NCBI GenBank assembly: GCA_938008925.1
Contig: CALLIQ010000744.1
Span: 1 to 6,133, forward strand
Source: an uncultured Acidimicrobiales bacterium
Lineage (GTDB): Bacteria; Actinomycetota; Acidimicrobiia; Acidimicrobiales; SZUA-35
Length of the DNA: 6,133 nucleotides
Direction: 5' to 3'
Part shown: positions 1 through 5,039 of the stretch, in pieces
Position numbering within the stretch: position 1 is the stretch's first letter
Layout of the letters: the number at the start of each line of letters is the position of its first letter
Translations under genes and position numbers: made by a program
The notes under the pieces: model-generated
Databases searched by the model: none
Told to the model about the DNA's origin: nothing
Seen by the model: the letters and a program-made list of their open reading frames with translations, nothing else

Positions 1-512
1 AGCCCGTCGCTGAAGGATTCGTCGGCGATGGATTCGCGGTTTCCGAGCACGCCGGGAACGAGCCGGGCAACCGCCTCGATCATGACCGCTGCCGCCACCT
101 CGCCACCGGCGAGCACGAAGTCCCCGATCGACACCTCAGCGTCCACGAACGTGTCCAGCACACGCTGGTCGATCCCCTCGTATCGCCCGCACAGGATCGA
201 GAACCCGCCGCCGTCGGCGAGCTCCTGCGCCATCGCCTGATCGAACGGGCGGCCCGATGCGGCCATCGCCAGAAGCGGCCGAGGCGGATTCGCCGCCCGG
301 ATCGACGCCGCCAGCGGCTCGGGACGCATCACCATGCCGGCTCCCCCACCGAACGGAGCCGCGTCGACCGTGCGATGAACGTCGCTCGTCGCATCGCGAA
401 TGTCGTGCGTTCGCACGTCGAGCAACGACGCTTCCTGCGCCCGACCGAGGATGCTGGCCGAGGCGTAGCCGTCGATCACCTCGGGGAACAGCGTGAGCAC
501 GTCGATTCGCAC
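1..512 (-). CDS. trmD: tRNA (guanine-37-N1)-methyltransferase TrmD, 3' end cut by window edge
   Basis: TrmD is a SAM-dependent, trefoil-knotted (SPOUT) cytoplasmic dimer that methylates N1 of G37 next to the anticodon in tRNAs reading CNN codons, which prevents +1 frameshifting. I translated the minus strand from a GTG at 512-510 and obtained 170 uninterrupted codons. Family motifs seen are MRIDVLTLFPE at the start, the Gly-rich FGGGAGMVMRPEP (residues 54-66), CGRYEGIDQR (108-117), SIGDFVLAGGE (128-138) and RLVPGVLGN (150-158). The family is usually about 230-250 residues, so roughly the last 60-80 lie beyond base 1. The GTG is chosen because MRIDVLTLFPE matches the family N-terminus; it starts 10 nt after the rimM stop with no clear Shine-Dalgarno, so expression probably relies on coupling. 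Oddities: the position of the catalytic Asp (D169 in Haemophilus/E. coli numbering) is Glu165, and the usual SPQG or TPAG loop reads AASG (84-87 region). The identification itself is secure. Confidence 0.96.
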   Translation of the reverse strand, partial: MRIDVLTLFPEVIDGYASASILGRAQEASLLDVRTHDIRDATSDVHRTVDAAPFGGGAGMVMRPEPLAASIRAANPPRPLLAMAASGRPFDQAMAQELADGGGFSILCGRYEGIDQRVLDTFVDAEVSIGDFVLAGGEVAAAVMIEAVARLVPGVLGNRESIADESFSDG

Positions 513-522
513 GCTGAGCAGG

Positions 523-1017
523 CTATGGCTGGCTGGCGGAGTCCGGTGGGTCGAACAATCCGACGGGGAGCTCGGCCGCGACGATGTCATCGTCGTGGCT
601 CACGTAGAACACCATCGGCACGAGACGATCCTCGGACAGTTCCATGAGGTCGGACGCCGGGTTGTCGATCACCGACAAGATCTCGCCGTGATCGGTGCCG
701 TCTTGGTCGACGAGATGCTTGCCGACGACCTCGTGCACGAACACGACGTCGCCGTCGAGCTCGTCAGGATCGAGCGGGTCGGCGTCGAGCACCAGTCCCC
801 GCAACTCTTCTGCCGCCTCGCGGCTGTTCACCCCGTCGAAGGTGACGAGGAAGCCCTTCTGGTAGGGCTTTGCCTTTGCCACCTCGAGCGTGCGGTCGCC
901 CGCAAACAACAACGCACCCGGAGCGGTTCGCTCACGGGTGCGATCAGTTGTGAAGTGAACGATCACATCGCCGCGAAGGCCGTGGGCCTTCCCGATCCGA
1001 CCGACTTCGAGGGTCAC
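523..1017 (-). CDS. rimM: ribosome maturation factor RimM
   Basis: RimM is a cytoplasmic assembly factor that binds S19 and helps mature the 30S head and the 3' domain of 16S rRNA. The 164-residue product is of normal family length. The N-terminal RimM beta-barrel opens with LEVGRIGKAHGLRGDV (residues 3-18), the family hallmark, and includes the FDGVNSREAAEELRG segment (60-74). The C-terminal PRC-barrel-like domain follows from about residue 88, with VHEVVGKHLVDQDG (94-107), GEILSVIDNPASDLMEL (111-127) and LVPMV (132-136). The aromatic YW usual before the His of the PRC-barrel signature is absent (VVFVH here), a mild departure. The start is GTG at 1017-1015, overlapping the khpA stop as GTGA; it places the conserved N-terminus correctly. 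The stop is TAG at 525-523. It lies between khpA and trmD, its usual position, and is presumably co-transcribed and translationally coupled with them. Confidence 0.96.
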   Translation of the reverse strand: MTLEVGRIGKAHGLRGDVIVHFTTDRTRERTAPGALLFAGDRTLEVAKAKPYQKGFLVTFDGVNSREAAEELRGLVLDADPLDPDELDGDVVFVHEVVGKHLVDQDGTDHGEILSVIDNPASDLMELSEDRLVPMVFYVSHDDDIVAAELPVGLFDPPDSASQP

Positions 1018-1268
1018 TCGACGAACTCGACCTCGGTGCCGACGCCGTCCTTGGCACCAGCGGCGCCGACCACGGTGCGGATCGCAGCGGCCACACGGCC
1101 ACGGCGGCCGATCACGCGACCCATGTCGTCCTTGTTGACGGTGACGTCGAAGCGAACCGACTCATCGCCGGTCGAGCTGGTCTCGATCGACACGTCGTCG
1201 GGCGAGCTGACGACCGACTGGCAAAGGTGCAGAAGCACCGCGTGTGCCGTCGGTGCCTCGGTGCTCAT
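1014..1268 (-). CDS. khpA: KH-domain RNA-binding protein KhpA
   Basis: This is a small single-KH-domain RNA-binding protein of 84 residues. KhpA homologues in Gram-positive bacteria bind RNA, often with KhpB/Jag, and have been linked to cell-size control and sRNA or mRNA binding. The KH signature is visible: DVTVNKDDMGRVIGRRGR (residues 41-58) contains the RNA-contacting GxxG loop GRRG at 54-57, followed by the helix VAAAIRTVVGAAG. The N-terminal part (about 8-20) aligns with the usual first helix (L..LCQSVVSSPDDV). The start is ATG at 1268-1266, overlapping the rpsP TGA as ATGA. A GAGG Shine-Dalgarno-like element lies at 1279-1276, seven bases upstream. The stop TGA (1016-1014) overlaps the rimM GTG. 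The location between rpsP and rimM is the standard actinobacterial and firmicute arrangement and supports the call. The precise role in this organism is not shown by the sequence. Confidence 0.93.
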   Translation of the reverse strand: MSTEAPTAHAVLLHLCQSVVSSPDDVSIETSSTGDESVRFDVTVNKDDMGRVIGRRGRVAAAIRTVVGAAGAKDGVGTEVEFVE

Positions 1269-1600
1269 GCCGATGCCTCGACTGCCTCGGCGGCAGCCTC
1301 TGCCTCGGCCGCAGCCTTGGCGGCGAGTTCCTCAGGAGAGGTTCCGGCCTTGAAGGCGTCCCATCCACCGGAGATCTCGAGCAGTTTCTTGACCCGGTCG
1401 GACGGCTGTGCGCCCTCGTTGAGCCACTTCACGGCCTTGGCGTTGTCGATCTTGATGACCGACGGCTCAGCGCGGGGGTCGTAGGTTCCGACGATCTCGA
1501 TGAAACGCCCATCACGGGGCGAACGAGCGTCGGCGGCAACCACGCGGTACACGGGTTGCTTCTTCTTTCCCATCCGCATCAGGCGAAGACGAACAGCCAC
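1265..1600 (-). CDS. rpsP: 30S ribosomal protein S16
   Basis: S16 is a structural and assembly protein of the 30S subunit body. The 111-residue product opens with MAVRLRLMRMGKKKQPVYRVV (residues 1-21) and continues with ADARSPRDGRFIEIVGTYDP (23-42), both diagnostic of the family. The central IDNAKAVKWLNEGAQPSDRVKKLL (51-74) is also typical. Residues from about 85 form an Ala/Glu-rich low-complexity tail, as is common in actinobacterial S16. The start is GTG at 1600-1598. An in-frame TGA lies six codons upstream, and the ATG two bases earlier is out of frame, so the GTG is practically forced. The upstream Shine-Dalgarno is weak (a GAG in AGTGAGAT). It is the first gene of the overlapping rpsP-khpA-rimM-trmD run and is separated from ffh by 128 nt, so it may have its own promoter or be read through from ffh. 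Confidence 0.97.
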   Translation of the reverse strand: MAVRLRLMRMGKKKQPVYRVVAADARSPRDGRFIEIVGTYDPRAEPSVIKIDNAKAVKWLNEGAQPSDRVKKLLEISGGWDAFKAGTSPEELAAKAAAEAEAAAEAVEASA

Positions 1601-1728
1601 ATCAATCTCACTTTGTCAGTGCGCCGTGCACAGGTGGCAGGGCGCGAGTCGAGCAACGGGCAAGGCTATCTGGGCCGACGAAGAAACGGCGGCGCGCGAG
1701 CCCTTGAGTTGCCACCTTGTCAGGTGGG
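1601..1728 (-). promoter_or_regulatory. ffh-rpsP spacer, possible rpsP promoter region
   Basis: This 128-nt gene-free spacer is the only sizeable break in the minus-strand housekeeping run. It begins, in transcript order, with a hairpin immediately after the ffh stop and ends at the rpsP GTG. On the minus strand TAGCCT at 1668-1663 fits the TAnnnT -10 pattern of high-GC actinobacteria and lies 62 nt before rpsP. I see no convincing -35 hexamer at the right distance, so the promoter call is weak. I see no coding potential, riboswitch motif or tRNA in it. Confidence 0.25.
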
Positions 1729-1729
1729 C
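1711..1729 (-). terminator. hairpin directly after the ffh stop codon (candidate terminator or attenuator)
   Basis: The arms CCACCT (1712-1717) and AGGTGG (1722-1727) form a perfect 6-bp stem with a 4-nt loop. An additional G-C pair (1711/1729) is possible if G1728 is bulged. The stem starts right at the end of the ffh TAG (1731-1729). No U-tract follows on the minus strand, so it is not a classical intrinsic terminator. It may be a partial terminator, a 3'-end stabiliser, or chance in GC-rich DNA. Confidence 0.35.
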
Positions 1730-3222
1730 TATTTCTGGAGGTCGTCGAGCTGGTTTGCCAGCTCTTCGAGATCGCTGTCGTCGAGACGGTCGAGACCGGG
1801 GAGCATCAGCGGGGCCTTCTGCTTCTTGGTGCCCTTTTCGGAGATCCGAGCCGTGCTCTTGGCGGTCACGCGACCGCCGCCCTTCTGGTTCTTACCCTTC
1901 TTGCCCTTCTTGCCTTTTTGCTTCCGGGCCTTCTTGGTGCCGAACCCACCCATCTTCTTCATCATCTTCTGCATCTCACTGAACTGCTTGACGAGCAGCG
2001 AGACCTGATTGGGGTTGGTGCCGGATCCCTTCGCGATACGTGCACGGCGGGAAGCGTCGATCATCTCGGGCTCCGCACGCTCGGCGGTGGTCATCGACTT
2101 GATGATCGCTTCGACGCGGGCGAGCTCGCCATCGTCGACTTCGACGTCGCGCATCTCCTTGGGGAGGCCGGGCAGCATCTTGACGAGTCCACCGAGGGAT
2201 CCCATCTTCTTGAGCTGCTGCATCTGCTCGAGGAAGTCATCGAGGGTGAAACGACCCTCCATGAGCGCCTGGGCTGCCGCCTCGGCTTCTTCTTGCTCGA
2301 AGGTCTCTTCGGCCTTCTCGATGAGCGTGAGCACATCGCCCATGCCGAGAATTCGGCTGGCCATGCGGTCGGGGTGGAAGAGTTCGAACTCGTCGAGCTT
2401 CTCGCCGGTCGCGGCGAACGCGATCGGCTTGCCGACGATCTCCTTGACCGACAGCGCGGCGCCGCCTCGGGCGTCGCCGTCGAGCTTGGTGAGGATGACC
2501 CCATCGAGCTCGAGCTTGTCGTTGAACGACTCGGCGACGGTCACGGCGTCTTGGCCGGTCATGGCGTCGACGACGAGGAAGGAGTAGTCGGGGCTGACCG
2601 CGTCGGAGATCTGGCGGACCTGCTCCATCAACTCTTCGTCGATTGCGAGTCGGCCGGCGGTGTCGACGATGACGACGTCGCGGCCGGTGTTGCGGGCTTC
2701 CTCGATGGCCTTGCCGGCCACGGTCACGGGATCGCTCGCCTCGGAGAAGACCGGGACGTCGACCTGGCGACCGAGTGTGCGCAGCTGTTCGACGGCGGCG
2801 GGTCGCTGGAGGTCGGCGCCGACGAGCAGCGGGTTGCGGCCCTGGCTCTTGAACCAGCGGGCGAGCTTGCCGGACGTCGTGGTCTTACCCGAACCCTGGA
2901 GACCGGCCATGAGCACGACGGTCGGCGGCTTCGAGCTGTAGGTGATCGCAATCGTCTCGCCACCGAGGCTCGCAGTGAGCTCCTCGTTGACGATCTTGAT
3001 GACCTGCTGAGCCGGATTGAGGGCCTTGTGCACCTCTTCGCCGAGCGCCCGCTCCTTGATGCGGTTCCGCAGGCTCTTGACGACGGTGATGTTGACGTCG
3101 GCCTCGAGCAGGGCGACGCGGATTTCCTTCAGGGCCTCGTCGACATCCGCTTCGGTGAGGACGCCCTTGTTGCGCAGGCGGCTGAAGACGCCCTCGAATT
3201 TGTCGGTCAGTGTGTCGAACAT
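1729..3222 (-). CDS. ffh: signal recognition particle GTPase Ffh (SRP54)
   Basis: Ffh binds 4.5S/SRP RNA and signal sequences of nascent chains, and with its receptor FtsY delivers ribosomes to the SecYEG translocon in a GTP-dependent cycle. The 497-residue product shows the N helical bundle (about 1-90), then the G domain with the P-loop GLQGSGKTT (107-115), DLQRPAAVEQL (137-147), DTAGR (187-191) and TKLDGDARGGAALS (245-258), followed by GMGD (293-296). The methionine-rich M domain (about 320-427) includes the RNA-binding SRRARIAKGSG (391-401) and Met clusters such as MQKMMKKMGG. Residues 428-497 are an extension: a Lys/Gly-rich stretch (to about 450), a variable linker, then an acidic Leu-rich end. 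E. coli Ffh has 453 residues. The ATG at 3222-3220 matches the family N-terminus; the stop is TAG at 1731-1729. There is no clear Shine-Dalgarno. It diverges from the hydrolase gene and precedes rpsP in its usual order. Confidence 0.98.
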   Translation of the reverse strand: MFDTLTDKFEGVFSRLRNKGVLTEADVDEALKEIRVALLEADVNITVVKSLRNRIKERALGEEVHKALNPAQQVIKIVNEELTASLGGETIAITYSSKPPTVVLMAGLQGSGKTTTSGKLARWFKSQGRNPLLVGADLQRPAAVEQLRTLGRQVDVPVFSEASDPVTVAGKAIEEARNTGRDVVIVDTAGRLAIDEELMEQVRQISDAVSPDYSFLVVDAMTGQDAVTVAESFNDKLELDGVILTKLDGDARGGAALSVKEIVGKPIAFAATGEKLDEFELFHPDRMASRILGMGDVLTLIEKAEETFEQEEAEAAAQALMEGRFTLDDFLEQMQQLKKMGSLGGLVKMLPGLPKEMRDVEVDDGELARVEAIIKSMTTAERAEPEMIDASRRARIAKGSGTNPNQVSLLVKQFSEMQKMMKKMGGFGTKKARKQKGKKGKKGKNQKGGGRVTAKSTARISEKGTKKQKAPLMLPGLDRLDDSDLEELANQLDDLQK

Positions 3223-3263
3223 GGGTTTGCGAGTTTACCGGCGCCGTGGGCAATGATCTGGCC
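3223..3263. promoter_or_regulatory. 41-nt divergent promoter region between ffh and the hydrolase
   Basis: This short spacer must hold the promoter of ffh and probably that of the hydrolase. On the minus strand TAAACT (3237-3232) matches the TAnnnT -10 pattern, with 9 nt between it and the ffh ATG. On the plus strand AATGAT (3252-3257) is a 4/6 match to TATAAT, with exactly 6 nt before the hydrolase ATG. Neither gene has a good Shine-Dalgarno, and both spacings would put transcription starts at or within a few bases of the start codons, as in leaderless mRNAs. No strong -35 is visible for either; TTGCGA (3227-3232) is a weak plus-strand candidate at a long 19-nt spacing. An 8-bp palindrome, CGGCGCCG (3239-3246), lies between them. 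Confidence 0.35.
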
Positions 3264-4082
3264 ATGAGCCGAGAAGAGCCCCATGCCGGGACCACCACGA
3301 TCGGCGACGCCACCTTTGCTCACGAGGTCACCGGATCGGGGCGCGACCTCATCTGGGGCCACGGGCTCACGCAGAGCCGCAGGCTCGAGGATGCATCCGG
3401 CGTGTTCGACTGGAGCGGCGTGGATGCTCGGCTGCTGCGCTACGACGCCAGGGGCCACGGGGACACCACGACCACACCCGACCTCGCCGCCTATTCCTGG
3501 GCGGCGCTCGCTGCGGATCAACTCGCGCTGGCCGACGCGCTCGGTATCGATCGTTTCGTCTCCGGCGGGGCCTCGATGGGGTGCGCCACAGCGCTCCACG
3601 CTGCGGTGACAGCGCCAGAACGAGTCGACGCGCTCGTGCTCGTGATCCCGCCGACTGGCTGGGAGACCAGGGCCGCCCAGGTCGACACCTACCTTGCCGG
3701 AACCGGCACCATCGACGCAAAGGGCGTCGAGGTCGTGATCGCCGCAAGGGCCGAGATCGCACCGCCCGACCCCTTCGCCGACGACGCCGACTACCACCGT
3801 CGCCAGGCCGAGGGCCTCAGAAGCTGGGACCCGGCCCGACTGGCGCAGGTGTTCCGCGGCGCCGCCACCGCCGACCTTCCCGATCGAGATGCCATCGCAG
3901 CGATCACCTGCCCGGCGCTGATCCTGGCCTGGACCGGCGATCCCGGCCACCCGGCGAGCACCGCCGAAGAGCTGGACCGGCTCTTGCCCGACGCGGCACT
4001 TCACCTCGCATCGACCGCCGCCGACCTCGCCGGGTGGCCCGCGTTGGTCGCTGCCTTCGTGGCCGGTCTCGACGCTCGCTGA
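3264..4082 (+). CDS. alpha/beta-fold hydrolase, substrate unknown
   Basis: This 272-residue soluble protein has the alpha/beta-hydrolase fold typical of carboxylesterases, lactonases and related enzymes. Visible elements are the HG oxyanion-hole strand end WGHGLTQS (31-38), RYDARGHG (59-66), the nucleophile elbow GGASMG with Ser104 (101-106), and a likely acid, Asp226, in the strand-end WTGDPGHP (223-230). Residues about 130-205 form the variable cap. The catalytic His usually lies about 25-30 residues after the Asp, but that stretch here (STAADLAGW, 250-258) has none; H229 and H247 are the nearest. I chose the ATG at 3264 because upstream in-frame starts (GTG 3246 and a start at 3210 overlapping ffh) add no family-like sequence. 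No signal peptide or membrane segment is seen. It is divergent from ffh and convergent with the sigma factor gene, so it is probably transcribed alone. Reaction and substrate cannot be assigned from sequence. Confidence 0.88.
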   Translation: MSREEPHAGTTTIGDATFAHEVTGSGRDLIWGHGLTQSRRLEDASGVFDWSGVDARLLRYDARGHGDTTTTPDLAAYSWAALAADQLALADALGIDRFVSGGASMGCATALHAAVTAPERVDALVLVIPPTGWETRAAQVDTYLAGTGTIDAKGVEVVIAARAEIAPPDPFADDADYHRRQAEGLRSWDPARLAQVFRGAATADLPDRDAIAAITCPALILAWTGDPGHPASTAEELDRLLPDAALHLASTAADLAGWPALVAAFVAGLDAR

Positions 4083-4104
4083 GCGACCTCCCCTTTCAGG
4101 TCGT
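4083..4104. terminator. hairpin between convergent hydrolase and sigma factor genes
   Basis: CGACCT (4084-4089) and AGGTCG (4098-4103) form a perfect 6-bp stem with an 8-nt loop, extendable by a G-U pair (4083/4104). It fills most of the 24-nt gap between two convergent stop codons, where a bidirectional terminator would be expected. There is no T-run on either side, so it would be a non-classical or Rho-assisted terminator. Confidence 0.4.
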
Positions 4105-4106
4105 CG

Positions 4107-5039
4107 CTACCGGCCGGACGTTCCCGGCCGCTCGAGCGTGGACTGGCCACCCGCCGCACGCCACGTTCGGTGGAACGCCGCCAGCTTCTCCGGGTTGCGG
4201 ACCGCGTGCATCGAGACGGCGAGGCCGTCGACGAAGGTGATCGTCGTCAACATGTAGGGCTCGCCGAACTGAGTCGTGTAGAGCGCGGCTTGACCGTTCG
4301 CGTGCGCCGGGTGGAACTCCAGCCCCGGCTCGTCCCGCTTGGCCAAGTTCACGTAGAAACGGGCGACCCGTTCGGGGCCGACCACCGGCACTCGGGCTGC
4401 TCGATGATGTGGGCCACCGTCGGAGATGTGGACGACGTCGTCGGCGAGAAACGATTGCAGCTGGTCGATGTCACCCGAGAAGGCAGCGGCGAGCACCCGC
4501 ATCGACAACTCCTCGACGTCGTGGGGGTCCGGGGCGAAGCGCGGTCGTTCGGTGGCGATGTGATCGCGCGCCCGTTTCGCCAGTTGGCGGGTTGCGGCCT
4601 CGGACTTCTCGAGGGTCTTGGCGACGTCGTCGAAGGGGACGCCGAAAACGTCGTGCAACAAGAACGCGGCGCGCTCGGACGGGCTGAGGCGTTCCATCAC
4701 CGCCAAGAAGCCGAGCGACAACGACTCCGCGATGATCGATGCGTCGTCGGGCGGAGGCGCCGTGTCTGGGGTGTCGAACAACGGGTCGGCCAGCCACGGA
4801 CCGACGTAGGTTTCGCGGCGACTGCTGGCCGATCGGAGACGATCGATGCTGAGCCGGGACACGACGGTGGTGAGCCAGGCTTCCGGGCGTTCGATCGGGT
4901 CGGACTCGTCACCGCACTTGGCCTGGAACCGCAGCCAGGCGTCCTGGACGACATCATCGGCATCGTCTGGCGTGCCCGTCATCCGATAGGCGATGGCGAG
5001 CAGCCGGGGCCGCTCTCGCTCGAACAACTCCTCGATCAT
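4107..5039 (-). CDS. sigJ: ECF41-family (SigJ-type) RNA polymerase sigma factor with fused SnoaL-like domain
   Basis: This 310-residue extracytoplasmic-function sigma factor directs RNA polymerase to its own promoter class. Region sigma2 is at residues about 5-72 (RLLAIAYRMTGTPDDADDVVQDAWLRF, then RPEAWLTTVVSRLSIDRLRS). Region sigma4 is at about 105-165 (MERLSPSERAAFLLHDVF, then the helix-turn-helix VAKTLEKSEAATRQLAKRAR). A C-terminal SnoaL/NTF2-like domain spans about 175-290. ECF41 hallmarks are present in variant form: WLADP (82-86) for the linker WLPEP motif, DGG (207-209) for DGGGKV, and NPEKL (282-286) for NPDKL. In ECF41 proteins the C-terminal domain replaces a separate anti-sigma factor and modulates activity. 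The ATG at 5039-5037 has a GGAG at 5048-5045 with 5-nt spacing and overlaps the oxidoreductase stop as ATGA; longer in-frame starts (to 5213) give an Arg-rich, non-homologous extension. The stop TAG is at 4109-4107. The signal sensed is unknown. Confidence 0.93.
   Translation of the reverse strand: MIEELFERERPRLLAIAYRMTGTPDDADDVVQDAWLRFQAKCGDESDPIERPEAWLTTVVSRLSIDRLRSASSRRETYVGPWLADPLFDTPDTAPPPDDASIIAESLSLGFLAVMERLSPSERAAFLLHDVFGVPFDDVAKTLEKSEAATRQLAKRARDHIATERPRFAPDPHDVEELSMRVLAAAFSGDIDQLQSFLADDVVHISDGGPHHRAARVPVVGPERVARFYVNLAKRDEPGLEFHPAHANGQAALYTTQFGEPYMLTTITFVDGLAVSMHAVRNPEKLAAFHRTWRAAGGQSTLERPGTSGR
4111..4130 (-). repeat. perfect inverted repeat at the very 3' end of the sigma factor gene
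   Basis: CGGCCGG (4111-4117) and CCGGCCG (4124-4130) form a fully GC 7-bp stem with a 6-nt loop. It covers the last sense codons and ends one base before the TAG. Together with the hairpin at 4083-4104 it gives the sigma factor mRNA two tandem stem-loops around its stop codon. It may contribute to termination or 3'-end protection; short GC palindromes also arise by chance in such DNA. Confidence 0.4.

Noticed and set aside
493..1353. 286-codon plus-strand open frame antisense to rimM-khpA-rpsP
   Set aside because: It crosses three real genes on the other strand and has shadow-type composition.
3210..3263. Longer start for the hydrolase overlapping the ffh start
   Set aside because: The extra 18 residues show no family similarity, and the region is needed as promoter space for ffh.
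1717..3267. 516-codon plus-strand open frame antisense to ffh
   Set aside because: It mirrors the ffh codons in a GC-rich gene. Its product is a Leu/Asp/Gly/Val-rich string without recognisable domain, while the opposite strand is unmistakably Ffh.
3207..4004. 265-codon minus-strand open frame antisense to the hydrolase
   Set aside because: The plus strand encodes clear alpha/beta hydrolase motifs. This frame is Gly/Arg/Val-rich without family resemblance and overlaps the ffh start.
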